Assembly (NCBI GenBank): GCA_963820315.1
Contig: CAWFZK010000005.1
Span: 1-64,000, forward strand
DNA: 64,000 nucleotides
Direction: 5' to 3'
DNA from: JACVRW01 sp963820315
GTDB lineage: Bacteria; Actinomycetota; Thermoleophilia; Solirubrobacterales; Thermoleophilaceae
The notes under the pieces were generated by a model that was given only the letters and a program-made list of their open reading frames with translations, was not told where the DNA came from and ran no database searches. Below are positions 8,570 to 16,709 of the stretch, piece after piece. Every line of letters begins with the position of its first letter. Position 1 is the stretch's first letter. The translations under genes and the position numbers were made by a program.

Positions 8570-8848
8570 ATGAGCACGATCAAGATCCCCCCGGTCCTGC
8601 GCGGCTCGGTCGGCGGCGCCAAGGAGGTCGAGGCGTCCGGCTCCGACGTGGGCGAGGTCCTGCGCGCCCTGGCGAACGAGCATCCGGCGACGGAGTCGCA
8701 GCTGTTCTCCGAGGACGGCGAGCTGAACCGCTACGTCAACGTCTACCTGAACGACGAGGACGTGCGCGTGCTCGACGGGCTCGGCACGAGCGTGTCCGAG
8801 AACGACACGATCGTGATCCTGCCGGCCATGGCCGGCGGCTCGGCCTGA
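8570..8848 (+). CDS. cysO: Sulfur-carrier protein CysO
   Basis: 92 aa ubiquitin-like (MoaD/ThiS) protein. It carries sulfide as a C-terminal thiocarboxylate to CysM. The stretch VNVYLNDEDVRVLDGL followed by ILPAMAGG is very close to mycobacterial CysO, and the pathway partners cysM and mec lie within 6 kb. Unlike mycobacterial CysO, which ends in Gly-Gly, this one has Ser-Ala after the diglycine (residues 89-90). Trimming would be needed before activation, perhaps by the JAMM peptidase Mec. Confidence 0.93.
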   Translation: MSTIKIPPVLRGSVGGAKEVEASGSDVGEVLRALANEHPATESQLFSEDGELNRYVNVYLNDEDVRVLDGLGTSVSENDTIVILPAMAGGSA

Positions 8849-9339
8849 TCGTCCGGCGCGCGACGGCGCAGGACGCCGAGGCCTGGGACCTGCTCTGGCA
8901 GCGCTCCGCCAGGGAAGCGTTCAGCCCGCTGCTGCCGTCCGGATTCGAGTTCCCGAAGGGTCGCCCCGAGCTCGTTCGCGAGCGCCTCGTCAACCCCGAC
9001 CTGAGCGCGTTCGTCGCCGAGGGCGACGACGGCCTGGCCGGCTTCGTCGGCTGCGGCGTCAGCCGTGACGCTGACGCGCTGCCGCACGTCGGCGAGGTCC
9101 ACACGCTGTTCGTCGCGGCTGGTCGCTGGCGCGCGGGAGTCGGTCACGCGCTGATGGCGGCGGCCCTCGCCGACCTGCGCGAGCGCGGCTGCACGGAGGC
9201 GACCGTCTGGTCGTTCGCGGACAACGAGCGCGCCAATGCCTTCTACGAGGGCGAGGGCTTCACGCGCGACGGGGCCGAGCGCACCGAGGCGACCTGGGCG
9301 CACATCCGCGAGCTGCGCTACCGGCGCGCGCTGGCGTAG
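8845..9339 (+). CDS. GNAT-family N-acetyltransferase (CTG start)
   Basis: 164 aa GNAT. The N-terminus reads IVRRATAQDAEAWDLLWQ, the acetyl-CoA region HTLFVAAGRWRAGVGHALM, and the C-terminal signature NERANAFYEGEGFTRDGA. No ATG, GTG or TTG precedes the conserved N-terminus in frame. The only fitting start is CTG 8845, which overlaps the cysO TGA as CTGA. The first ATG in frame (9154) would lose two thirds of the fold. The substrate cannot be told. Confidence 0.82.
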   Translation: MIVRRATAQDAEAWDLLWQRSAREAFSPLLPSGFEFPKGRPELVRERLVNPDLSAFVAEGDDGLAGFVGCGVSRDADALPHVGEVHTLFVAAGRWRAGVGHALMAAALADLRERGCTEATVWSFADNERANAFYEGEGFTRDGAERTEATWAHIRELRYRRALA

Positions 9340-9349
9340 CCTCAGGCGC

Positions 9350-9712
9350 GTGCGAGTCGAGAACCTTCACGAGGTCGAGCCCTTCATCACGCTCGACGGC
9401 TCCGAGATCCGCGAGGTGGCCGGCCCTGCGATCGGCAGCGCCGTCAACCAGAGCCTCGCGGAGGCGACCGTCCCGGCCGGCGGCGCGACCGAGGAGCACT
9501 ACCACCGCGTGACCGAGGAGATCTACTTCTTCACCGAGGGGCGCGGCCGCCTGCGGCTGGCGGGGATCGAGCGCGACGTGGCACCCGGCGACACCGTCGT
9601 GATCGCGCCGGGCGTCAGGCACAAGCTGTGGGCGTCCGAGGACGCGCCACTCAAGCTCCTCTGTTGCTGCGCCCCCGCGTACTCGCACGAGGACACGGTC
9701 ATCACGGAGTAG
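9350..9712 (+). CDS. Cupin-domain protein
   Basis: 120 aa single cupin barrel. Metal-ligand motifs are EEHYHRVTEEIYFFTEGRG and, in the second motif, PGDTVVIAPGVRHKLWA. The start is GTG 9350, preceded by TAGCCT seven bases upstream (leaderless-type box). It converges on the M1 peptidase, with an 11-base 3' overlap. The function is unknown; similar small cupins are often isomerases or dioxygenases. Confidence 0.85.
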   Translation: MRVENLHEVEPFITLDGSEIREVAGPAIGSAVNQSLAEATVPAGGATEEHYHRVTEEIYFFTEGRGRLRLAGIERDVAPGDTVVIAPGVRHKLWASEDAPLKLLCCCAPAYSHEDTVITE

Positions 9713-11231
9713 GCCGCCTCGCCGCGGGCGCGGAGCGCAGCGCCTGCGCGCCGGCCTCGACGGGGTCGACGGTCCAGTCCGTGTGGTTCGGCATCGGCGG
9801 GGTCGTCGTGCCGTACAGCCAGTCGCGCAGGAACCCGCGCAGATCGCGATGGGCGACTTGCGACGCGAGCGCAATGAAGTCCTCGGTTCCGACCGACTCG
9901 TCGCGGTAGCGCCGCACCCACTCGCGCTCGAGCCGGTCGAACGCGCGCGTGCCGATCTTCTCGCGCAGCGCGTATAGGACGAGCGCGCCGCCGTGGTAGC
10001 GGTTGAAGTCGAACAGCGTGTCCGGGCTTGACGGCGCGGCGACCGGACCCGACTCGGCGCGCCACTGGTCGCCGTGCGCGTAGACGGCGCGCATCAGCTC
10101 CTCGACCGTGGCATAGCCGGTGTCGTCCGGATAGCCCTCCGTGTCTTCGGCGAGGAAGCCCTTCTCCTCGGCGTAGACGAACTCGTACCAGCTCGCGTGG
10201 CCCTCGTTCAGCCACAGGTCGCTCCACTCCTCCGGCGACACGCTGTTCCCAAACCACTCGTGCGAGAGCTCGTGGACCATCGTCGGGTCCCACGTGCCCT
10301 GGCCGTACTCGGTGAACCAGACCTTGTCGTAGAGCGAGATGGTCTGCGTCTCGAGCGCGAAGCCAAGCTCGGCGTCGACGATCAGCGAGCCGTAAATGTC
10401 GAACGGATAGCGGCCGGCGCGCTCCGTCATCCAATCCAGGTGCTCGGGGGTGAGCGCGACCGCCGGGTCCCCGACGTCCCTGAGCGACGGGGCGATCACG
10501 TTGCGGATCGGCACGCCGCGATGCCGTCCCGCCCAAAGCAGGTCGTAGCCGCCGACCGCGAGCTGGACCAGTTCGGTCGCCATCGGCTGGCGCTGCAGGT
10601 AGCTCCAGGTCGTGCGCCCGCCGCGTTCGCGGCGCCCCGTCGGCACGCCGTTTGCCACCGCAACGATGTCGCTCGGCACGTCGAGGCGGAACGTGTAGCT
10701 CGCCTTGTCGCTCGGATGGTCGTTTGACGGGTAGACGTAGTGGGCGAGATCCGGCTGCCCTGCCGTCGCGGTGCCGTCGGGTGTGGTGAACAGCGCCGTG
10801 CTCGTCGGGTCGTCGCTCGGCTCGGTCGGCACCGCCACGAAATGCGAGACCCTGACCACGAACGGAAGCCCCTTCGCCAGTGGGCGCCTCGGCGTGATCA
10901 CGAGCTCGCCGCCGTCGCGAGTCCAGCTCGCGCTCCGGCCGTTGACCGAGACGGAGCCGACGCTCTCGCCGGCGAAGTCGAGGTTGAAGCGCGAGAGCGA
11001 CTGCGTCGCGCGCGCGAAGATCGTGACCGTCCCGTCGACGCTCTGGCTGGGGTCGCTCGTCTCGTAGCGGAGGTCGAGGTCGTAGTGGAGCGCGTCGTAG
11101 CCGCCGTTGCCCAGCAGCGGAAAGAGGCGGTCGCCGAGACCGGATGCGCCCGGTGCGGGCGGGGCGGCGGCGGCCGGAGCGGCGGCGGCGATGCTGGCGG
11201 TGGCAACGAGGGCAAGCAGGAGGCGGCGCAT
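9702..11231 (-). CDS. Secreted M1-family metallopeptidase
   Basis: 509 aa. The signal peptide (residues 1-22, alanine-rich) indicates export. The N-terminal beta domain is followed by the gluzincin site HELSHEWFGN and, 18 residues later, the third zinc ligand in NEGHASW. The usual C-terminal helical domain of large M1 aminopeptidases is short, as in the compact bacterial members. It probably removes N-terminal residues from peptides outside the membrane. The substrate-recognition GAMEN is replaced by ALETQT. Confidence 0.92.
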   Translation of the reverse strand: MRRLLLALVATASIAAAAPAAAAPPAPGASGLGDRLFPLLGNGGYDALHYDLDLRYETSDPSQSVDGTVTIFARATQSLSRFNLDFAGESVGSVSVNGRSASWTRDGGELVITPRRPLAKGLPFVVRVSHFVAVPTEPSDDPTSTALFTTPDGTATAGQPDLAHYVYPSNDHPSDKASYTFRLDVPSDIVAVANGVPTGRRERGGRTTWSYLQRQPMATELVQLAVGGYDLLWAGRHRGVPIRNVIAPSLRDVGDPAVALTPEHLDWMTERAGRYPFDIYGSLIVDAELGFALETQTISLYDKVWFTEYGQGTWDPTMVHELSHEWFGNSVSPEEWSDLWLNEGHASWYEFVYAEEKGFLAEDTEGYPDDTGYATVEELMRAVYAHGDQWRAESGPVAAPSSPDTLFDFNRYHGGALVLYALREKIGTRAFDRLEREWVRRYRDESVGTEDFIALASQVAHRDLRGFLRDWLYGTTTPPMPNHTDWTVDPVEAGAQALRSAPAARRPTP

Positions 11232-11267
11232 GAGGAGCCCCCTACCCGGGCCGGGTACGCTCCACGC

Positions 11268-11915
11268 GTGGAGCCGTTCCGTCTCGACCCCGGCCGCATG
11301 GGCCTGCTGGTCGTCGACATGCAGAACGACTTCGTGCGCGTGGGAGCCCCCCAGGAGGTCCCGGATGCCCGCACCACCATCCCCGTGATCGCCTCGCTGC
11401 TCGAGGGCTTCCGCGAGGCGGGCCGGCCCGTGGTCTACACACGCTTCACCGCCGGCCCGCGGCGCACGCTGCTGTGGACGTGGTCACCCGAGTGCGGGCC
11501 CGAGCTGCGCTCTTGCTGGCCCGGCGAGCAGCGCGACTACGGCGACGCCGACGGGCCGCGCGAGGGACACGCCGTGATCGACGAGCTGGCGCCACGCGAA
11601 GGCGACCCCGTCGTCGACAAGTACGGCTACGGCGGCTTCCACAACTCGACCCTCGAGGCAGTGCTGCGGGCGCACGACGTCTCCCAGGTGGTGGTGACCG
11701 GCACGGTCACCCAGATCTGCGTCGAGGAGACGGTGCGAGAGGGCTTCCACCGCGAGCTCGAGATGGTGCTCGTGTCCGACGGGGTGTCCTCGTTCGACCC
11801 CGAGCTGCACGCCGCGACGCTCCGAAACGTCGCCATGAAGTTCGGGCGCGTGGAGCCTTCGGAGCGGGTGCGCGAGGCCCTAGCGCCCGCGGGAGCACCG
11901 CACTACACTTTCTGA
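11268..11915 (+). CDS. Isochorismatase-like cysteine hydrolase
   Basis: 215 aa. The catalytic triad of the family is visible: Asp17 in LLVVDMQNDF, Lys in VDKYGYGGF and Cys in TQICVEETV. The cis-peptide region VTGTVTQ precedes the cysteine. GTG 11268 is chosen because MEPFRLDPGRMGLLVVD matches family starts and a TACGCT box lies six bases upstream. Members hydrolyse isochorismate, nicotinamide, N-carbamoyl or other amides; the substrate here is not evident. Its last codons overlap the promoter-like motif of cysM. Confidence 0.9.
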   Translation: MEPFRLDPGRMGLLVVDMQNDFVRVGAPQEVPDARTTIPVIASLLEGFREAGRPVVYTRFTAGPRRTLLWTWSPECGPELRSCWPGEQRDYGDADGPREGHAVIDELAPREGDPVVDKYGYGGFHNSTLEAVLRAHDVSQVVVTGTVTQICVEETVREGFHRELEMVLVSDGVSSFDPELHAATLRNVAMKFGRVEPSERVREALAPAGAPHYTF

Positions 11916-11917
11916 AG
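11903..11917 (+). promoter_or_regulatory. cysM promoter-like motif
   Basis: CTACACTTTCTGAAG, identical to 7321-7335. TACACT (11904-11909) ends 10 bases before the cysM ATG, consistent with a leaderless or near-leaderless transcript. It lies within the last four codons and stop of the upstream gene. Confidence 0.5.
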
Positions 11918-11919
11918 CA

Positions 11920-12894
11920 ATGCAGGGGGGCCTCGACACCAAGCCGTGCGGAGGCAAGTACGGCGACATCATCCAGGCGATCGGCAACACGCCGCTCGTG
12001 GAGCTCAAGCGGCTCAGCCCGAAGCCCGGCGTGCGGATCTACGCGAAGCTGGAGAGCTACAACCCGACCGGTTCCGTCAAGGACCGCGTGGCGCGCTCGA
12101 TGATCGAGCGGGCCGAGGAGGAGGGGCTGATCGCACCCGGGCAGACGATCCTCGAGCCCACCTCCGGCAACACCGGGATCTCGCTGGCGATGATCTGCCG
12201 GCGCAAGGGCTACCCGCTCAAGGTCGTGATGCCCGACAACGTCACGACCGAGCGCACCCAGCTGCTCAAGATGTACGACGCCGAGATCGTGTACTCGCCG
12301 GGCGAGCAGGGCTCGAACGGCGCCGTTGCGATGGCGCTCGAGATGGCCGGACAGGACGCGAGCTACTACCTGCCCTACCAGTACGGGAACCAGGCCAACC
12401 CGGACGCGCACTACAACGGCACGGCCGTCGAGATCCTGGAGGAGCTCGACGAGGTGACGGCCTTCGTTGCCGGGCTCGGCACCGGCGGCACGCTGATGGG
12501 CAACGCTCGCCGGCTCAAGGAGGAGGACCCGGACACGCTGATCGTGGCCGCGGAGCCGCTCCAGGGCGAGCTCGTCCAGGGCCTGCGCTCACTCGAGGAC
12601 GGCTACATCCCGCCGATCATCGACCTCTCGCTGCTCGACCGGAAGATCTTCGTCTCGAACCGCGACGCGGTCGTATGGACGAAGAAGCTGCTCGAGGAGG
12701 AGGGCATGTTCGTCGGCGTCTCCGCCGGCGCGATCGCCTCGATCTGCGTGCGCGTGGCCGGTGAGCTCGACGAGGGCAACGTCGTCTTCGTCGTCCCGGA
12801 CGACGGCTGGAAGTACCTGAGCTCGGGCGTCTACACGAAGACGGTCGAGCAGCTCGAGGACGAGGGCGTGCTCGAGACCGCTTCGTTCTGGTAG
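11920..12894 (+). CDS. cysM: CysO-dependent cysteine synthase CysM (O-phosphoserine sulfhydrylase)
   Basis: 324 aa PLP enzyme. Lys54 in NPTGSVKDRVA binds PLP, and EPTSGNTGISLAM binds substrate and cofactor. YQYGNQANPDAHYNGT and DDGWKYLSSGVY resemble mycobacterial CysM, which uses O-phosphoserine and CysO thiocarboxylate. Presence of cysO and mec nearby supports this over an ordinary CysK. It gives CysO-cysteine, then cleaved by Mec. Confidence 0.93.
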   Translation: MQGGLDTKPCGGKYGDIIQAIGNTPLVELKRLSPKPGVRIYAKLESYNPTGSVKDRVARSMIERAEEEGLIAPGQTILEPTSGNTGISLAMICRRKGYPLKVVMPDNVTTERTQLLKMYDAEIVYSPGEQGSNGAVAMALEMAGQDASYYLPYQYGNQANPDAHYNGTAVEILEELDEVTAFVAGLGTGGTLMGNARRLKEEDPDTLIVAAEPLQGELVQGLRSLEDGYIPPIIDLSLLDRKIFVSNRDAVVWTKKLLEEEGMFVGVSAGAIASICVRVAGELDEGNVVFVVPDDGWKYLSSGVYTKTVEQLEDEGVLETASFW

Positions 12895-12901
12895 CCCGCG
12901 G

Positions 12902-13258
12902 CTAGGCCGGATCGAGCGGGACGAGGTACGACTCGACCCGCGCGATCGCGTCGCCGCCGAACGTGAACACGTCGCAGTAGGCGAAGCGAAAGTCGACGCC
13001 GTCCCGTCGCCGGGCCTGCCCGGTCCCGATCGCCACGACAGTGTCACCCTCCTCGACGAGCCGGTCGAGGTTCAGTGACGGGCGACCCTCGAACGCCTCG
13101 TTCTCGATCTCCCCGTCGAAGGCCTCCTTGCCCTCGAGGTGCTTGAAGCCCGGAAGGTCCCAGATCACGTCGTCGGTCAGGCAACCGAGGATCAGCTCGT
13201 GGTCGCCGTGGCGAAAGCCCTCGAAGTAGCGCTCGACGACGCGCTTGTGGTCTGCCAC
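12902..13258 (-). CDS. SnoaL-like (NTF2 fold) protein
   Basis: 118 aa alpha-beta barrel protein of the SnoaL/NTF2 group: N-terminal helix KRVVERYFEGFRHGD, DVIWDLPG and C-terminal strand FRFAYCDVFTFGGDAIARVE. Small enzymes or ligand-binding proteins share this fold, so the function is open. It is five bases downstream of tatA and last in the leftward ferritin-tatA unit. Confidence 0.8.
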   Translation of the reverse strand: MADHKRVVERYFEGFRHGDHELILGCLTDDVIWDLPGFKHLEGKEAFDGEIENEAFEGRPSLNLDRLVEEGDTVVAIGTGQARRRDGVDFRFAYCDVFTFGGDAIARVESYLVPLDPA

Positions 13259-13263
13259 CGCCG

Positions 13264-13473
13264 CTAGGCGGCGCGTTCGGCGCGCTCGCGCTCGTGGTCC
13301 CGCTCGTCCTCGTCGTCGTCATCGTCGACACCGGCGAGCGAGTCCTTCAGCTCGCGCATCCCGCGGCCGACGGAGCGGGCGGCCTCGGGCAGGCGCTTGG
13401 GCCCGAGCACGAGCAGGGCCACGACGAGGATCACGAGCAGCTCGAGCGGCCCGGGTGCGCTGAGGAAGCCCAT
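13264..13473 (-). CDS. tatA: Twin-arginine translocase subunit TatA
   Basis: 69 aa. One membrane helix (residues 9-24), the GPKRLPE hinge, an amphipathic helix (AARSVGRGMRELKDSL) and a charged acidic then basic tail are the standard TatA plan. It forms the variable-size pore of the Tat system. Directly upstream are two ferritin-like proteins with twin-arginine signal peptides, likely cargo. No tatC is nearby. Confidence 0.93.
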   Translation of the reverse strand: MGFLSAPGPLELLVILVVALLVLGPKRLPEAARSVGRGMRELKDSLAGVDDDDDEDERDHERERAERAA

Positions 13474-13484
13474 CTCAATGGAGG

Positions 13485-13994
13485 CTACTCGGGTCGGGGC
13501 CCGTTCGCCAGCAGCGGCAGTCCGGCGGCGGCCCGCAGAGCGACCTCGTGGGCCGATTCGCAGGCCATGATCGACCCGAGCGGGCGGCGCAGTCCGGGGC
13601 GGCTGATCTCAGCAGACGCCGACGTGTAGGCGGCCAGCGCCTCGGCCTCGAGGTCGAGCGCGAAGCGCGCGAACGCCGCGCGGCTGCGAAGTGCCGCGCC
13701 GAGCTCGCGCGGCGGCACGGCCGCCCGCGGCGCGCGCCCACCGACCGAGCGCAGCGACTGCTCGAGGCCGCGGATGTGCTCGCGCTCCTGCTCGAGCAGC
13801 AGCCGGCCCAGTCCGGCCTCGATCGCGTCGCGGCGCAGCGCCGCCTCGTAGGCGCCGGCCAGCCGGGCTTCGAGCGCCAGCAGCTCCTCGAGGATCTCGG
13901 CGTCGGAGCGCCCGTCCTGCGCGTAGGCCGGCGCCGCCACCGCGAGGGCGGCGGCCGCGCCGAGCAGCGCGCGCCTCGTCTGCGCGGCGCTCAC
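13485..13994 (-). CDS. Exported ferritin-like (DUF4439-type) protein, first copy
   Basis: 169 aa. The twin-arginine leader (QTRRALLGAAAALAVAAPAYA) predicts Tat export after folding. The mature part is a four-helix bundle with glutamate/histidine positions of ferritin-like proteins (EARLAGAYE, EQEREHIRGLE, ESAHE). Exact metal ligands are uncertain. It is preceded, with an ATGA overlap, by a second protein of the same fold and followed 11 bases on by tatA. Confidence 0.82.
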   Translation of the reverse strand: MSAAQTRRALLGAAAALAVAAPAYAQDGRSDAEILEELLALEARLAGAYEAALRRDAIEAGLGRLLLEQEREHIRGLEQSLRSVGGRAPRAAVPPRELGAALRSRAAFARFALDLEAEALAAYTSASAEISRPGLRRPLGSIMACESAHEVALRAAAGLPLLANGPRPE

Positions 13995-14536
13995 AGGGCG
14001 CCCGTCTCGAACGGGTGCGGCGAGGCGGGGCCGCCGGCGAGTACGCGCACGACCGCGAGCTGCTCGCCCTCGTCCGCGCCGATCTCCGCGGCCATGGTGC
14101 GCAGCTCGAGCTCCGGGAGCTCCTGGAGCGCCTCGAGGTAGCCGCGCAGCTGGCGCTCCTCGAGGTCCTCGAGGAAGCGCAGCGCGTCGGCCTGGGTGTG
14201 CAGGCGCGGGAACTGGCGCTCGTACTCGGCGGCGGCGCGGCCGGCCGGCGGCTCGCCGCCGAGGTCGCGGATCGCCCGCTCGAGCCGGCGGACGTGCTCT
14301 TCCTCCTGGGCGCGGATCTGGCGCGAGAGCTGCAGGGCGTCGCCGCGGAGGACCGGCGCCGAGACGCCGTAGGCGACGATCACGGCCCGCTCGAGCGCCA
14401 GCAGCGAGCCGAGCAGGCCCGCGCCCGAGCCCGGCTGAGCGCCGTCGGAGGGGGGTGGATCGCCACCGCCGCAGGACGCGAGGAGCAGCGCGGCGCCTCC
14501 GCCCAGGGCGGCGCGTCGAGTGACCCGGACAGCCAT
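13991..14536 (-). CDS. Ferritin-like lipoprotein, second copy
   Basis: 181 aa. The leader VTRRAALGGGAALLLASC combines a twin-arginine motif with a lipobox (Cys22), predicting a Tat-exported lipoprotein. The ferritin-like bundle shows EEEHVRRLERAIRDLGG, the same helix as in its neighbour. The pair is probably an ancient duplication. The start ATG 14536 is only 24 bases from the divergent mec gene. A role in iron handling or redox stress outside the membrane is an inference. Confidence 0.82.
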   Translation of the reverse strand: MAVRVTRRAALGGGAALLLASCGGGDPPPSDGAQPGSGAGLLGSLLALERAVIVAYGVSAPVLRGDALQLSRQIRAQEEEHVRRLERAIRDLGGEPPAGRAAAEYERQFPRLHTQADALRFLEDLEERQLRGYLEALQELPELELRTMAAEIGADEGEQLAVVRVLAGGPASPHPFETGAL

Positions 14537-14560
14537 CGCTCGCACACTAGCCTTCCCGTC

Positions 14561-14953
14561 ATGCGCATCTCGAAGGCCCATTGGGACGAGCTCGTCGCGC
14601 ACGCGCGCGACGAGGCGCCCAACGAGTGCTGCGGTTTCCTGAGTGCGCGCGGCGGCGAGGTGCACGAGGTGTTCCGCGCGGAGAACGAGCGCCACTCGCC
14701 GTACGGCTACTCGCTGGACCACAAGAGCCTGTTCGCCGCCAACGAGCTCGACGACGACGGCTTCGAGGTCGGCATCTACCACTCGCACCCGCGCAGCGTC
14801 GCGGAGCCTTCGCAGACCGACATCAACCTTGCGACGTACCCGCACTGGACCTATCTGATCGTCTCGCTCGAGAACGGCGACGCGCCGGTCGTGCGCGCGT
14901 GGAAGATCGCCGACGGAGCGGTCAAGGAGGAGGAGCTCGTCGTCGGCGCCTGA
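14561..14953 (+). CDS. mec: CysO-cysteine peptidase Mec (JAMM family)
   Basis: 130 aa zinc metallopeptidase. The JAMM motif is complete: His74-Ser-His76, Ser84 and Asp87 in YHSHPRSVAEPSQTD, with the catalytic glutamate in NECCG. In mycobacteria this enzyme frees cysteine from CysO-Cys. Here it might also trim the Ser-Ala tail of CysO. TAGCCT lies seven bases before the ATG. Confidence 0.93.
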   Translation: MRISKAHWDELVAHARDEAPNECCGFLSARGGEVHEVFRAENERHSPYGYSLDHKSLFAANELDDDGFEVGIYHSHPRSVAEPSQTDINLATYPHWTYLIVSLENGDAPVVRAWKIADGAVKEEELVVGA

Positions 14954-14954
14954 C

Positions 14955-15425
14955 CTGTCCTGTCCCGCGTGTGGCCTGCCCCAGCGCGACGGCGGAGCGT
15001 TCTGCTCGGGCTGCGGCATGCCGCTGGCGGGCGAGCCGCTCGAGGCCCCACTGAGCGAAGCGCACGGGCGCGCCCGCAAGGTGAACCCCGCCTATACCGA
15101 GGGCCGGCTCGTGCGCGTCGCGGGTGGGCGAAACCAGGCCGAGGCCGAGCTGATCCAGAACATCCTGCTCGAGGAGGGCGTGCCGAGCGTGCTGCGCCGG
15201 ACGGCGGGCTTCGACGTCCCGGACTTCCTGGCCGCCGGGCCGCGTGACGTGATGGTCCCGCTGGCCGGCGCCGACGCCGCCCGCGAGGTGCTCCTCGAGG
15301 CACACCTCGCGCCGGCCGAGGACGGCGATTCGGCGCAGCCAAACCCGCTGATCCTGATCGGCGCCGTGCTCGGTGGGGGAGGCGCCGCGGCGCTGATCGC
15401 CTGGCTGCTCCTCCAGGGCGGCTGA
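14955..15425 (+). CDS. Zinc-ribbon / DUF2007 membrane-anchored protein (CTG start)
   Basis: About 156 aa. The N-terminus LSCPACGLPQRDGGAFCSGC is a four-cysteine zinc ribbon. The middle (GGRNQAEAELIQNILLEEGV) is a DUF2007-like domain, and the last 24 residues are a membrane helix. The first ATG in frame (15018) would discard the zinc ribbon. The only fitting start is CTG 14955, one base after the mec stop. The role is unknown. Confidence 0.78.
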   Translation: MSCPACGLPQRDGGAFCSGCGMPLAGEPLEAPLSEAHGRARKVNPAYTEGRLVRVAGGRNQAEAELIQNILLEEGVPSVLRRTAGFDVPDFLAAGPRDVMVPLAGADAAREVLLEAHLAPAEDGDSAQPNPLILIGAVLGGGGAAALIAWLLLQGG

Positions 15426-15452
15426 GAGTCCGCGCAGGTAGGCTGCGGCGCT

Positions 15453-16709
15453 ATGGAATTCGCACCTTCGGAGCGCGTCGCGACCCTCCTCGACCGGGTC
15501 CGCGAGTTCACGAAAACGCACGTCGACCCGGTCGAGCGCGAAGCTCTCCAGGCTCTCGACCGCGAGGTTGAGCCGGGCACCGCCTACCCGGCGATCCTCG
15601 TCGACCTGCGCGAGCGCGCGCGCTCCGAGGGATTGTGGAACCTGTTCATGCCGGACGACCGCTACGGCCCCGGGCTCCTCAACTGGGAGTACGGAATGCT
15701 CTGCGAGGAGATGGGCCGGAGCGGCGTCGCGCCGATGGTCTTCAACTGCTCGGCGCCCGACACCGGCAACATGGAGATCCTCGCCGAGCACGGGACCGAC
15801 GAGCAGAAGGAGCGCTGGCTGCAGCCGCTGCTCGACGGCGAGATCCGCTCGTGCTTCTCGATGACCGAGCCGGAGACGGCGGGCTCCGACCCCACCGGGC
15901 TGATGACGCGCGCCGAGCTCGACGGCGACGAGTGGGTCATCAATGGGCACAAGTGGTTCACGTCGGGCTACAACGGCGCCGACGTCGCGATCGCAATGGT
16001 GGTGACCGATCCCGACGCGCCGCCGCACAAGCGCGCCTCGATGATCCTCGTGCCGATCGACACGCCTGGCTTCACGGGCGTACGGCCGGTGCCGGTGATG
16101 GGCCACGACGAGGGCCCAGGGCACTGGGAGGTGCTCTACGAGGACTGCCGCGTGCCGGCCGACAACGTGCTCGGCACGCGCGGCTCCGGCTTCGCCATCG
16201 CCCAGGACCGGCTCGGCCCGGGTCGCATCCACCACTGCATGCGCGCGATCGGATCGGCCGAGCGCGCCTTCGAGCTGATGTGCACGCGCGCGCACGGCCG
16301 TGAGGCGTTCGGCGGGCCGCTCGCGGACAAGCAGTTCGTCCAGGACTTCGTCGCCAAGTCGCGCATGGAGATCGACCAGGCGCGCCTGATGGTGCTGCAC
16401 GCCGCCTGGAAGATGGACACCGAGGGCAAGCGCGCGGCGCGCCAGGACATCTCGATGATCAAGGTCATCGCCGCCCAGATGCACCAGCGCGTGCTCGACC
16501 GGGCGATGCAGGTGCACGGCGCGCTCGGGATGTCGGATGACACGCCGCTCGCAGCGATGTGGCGCCAAGGCCGCTGGCTACGGATCGCGGACGGGCCCGA
16601 CGAGGTCCACAAGATGGTCATCGCCGTGCGCGAGCTGAACCGCTTCCGGCCCACCGACGGCGAGCAGGACCGGCCGCCGGTCGCCGCCGGGACACAAGCG
16701 CGCGCGTGA
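15453..16709 (+). CDS. Acyl-CoA dehydrogenase (ACAD10/11-like)
   Basis: 418 aa flavoprotein. ACAD signatures CFSMTEPETAGSDP and GHKWFTSGYNG are present, and the C-terminal helix contains QVHGALGMSDDTPLAAMW. The extended N-terminus and the aspartate-rich C-terminal region fit the ACAD10/11 branch, acting on longer or modified acyl-CoA. It is coupled by GTGA overlap to a second dehydrogenase. TAGGCT lies eight bases before the ATG. Confidence 0.93.
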   Translation: MEFAPSERVATLLDRVREFTKTHVDPVEREALQALDREVEPGTAYPAILVDLRERARSEGLWNLFMPDDRYGPGLLNWEYGMLCEEMGRSGVAPMVFNCSAPDTGNMEILAEHGTDEQKERWLQPLLDGEIRSCFSMTEPETAGSDPTGLMTRAELDGDEWVINGHKWFTSGYNGADVAIAMVVTDPDAPPHKRASMILVPIDTPGFTGVRPVPVMGHDEGPGHWEVLYEDCRVPADNVLGTRGSGFAIAQDRLGPGRIHHCMRAIGSAERAFELMCTRAHGREAFGGPLADKQFVQDFVAKSRMEIDQARLMVLHAAWKMDTEGKRAARQDISMIKVIAAQMHQRVLDRAMQVHGALGMSDDTPLAAMWRQGRWLRIADGPDEVHKMVIAVRELNRFRPTDGEQDRPPVAAGTQARA

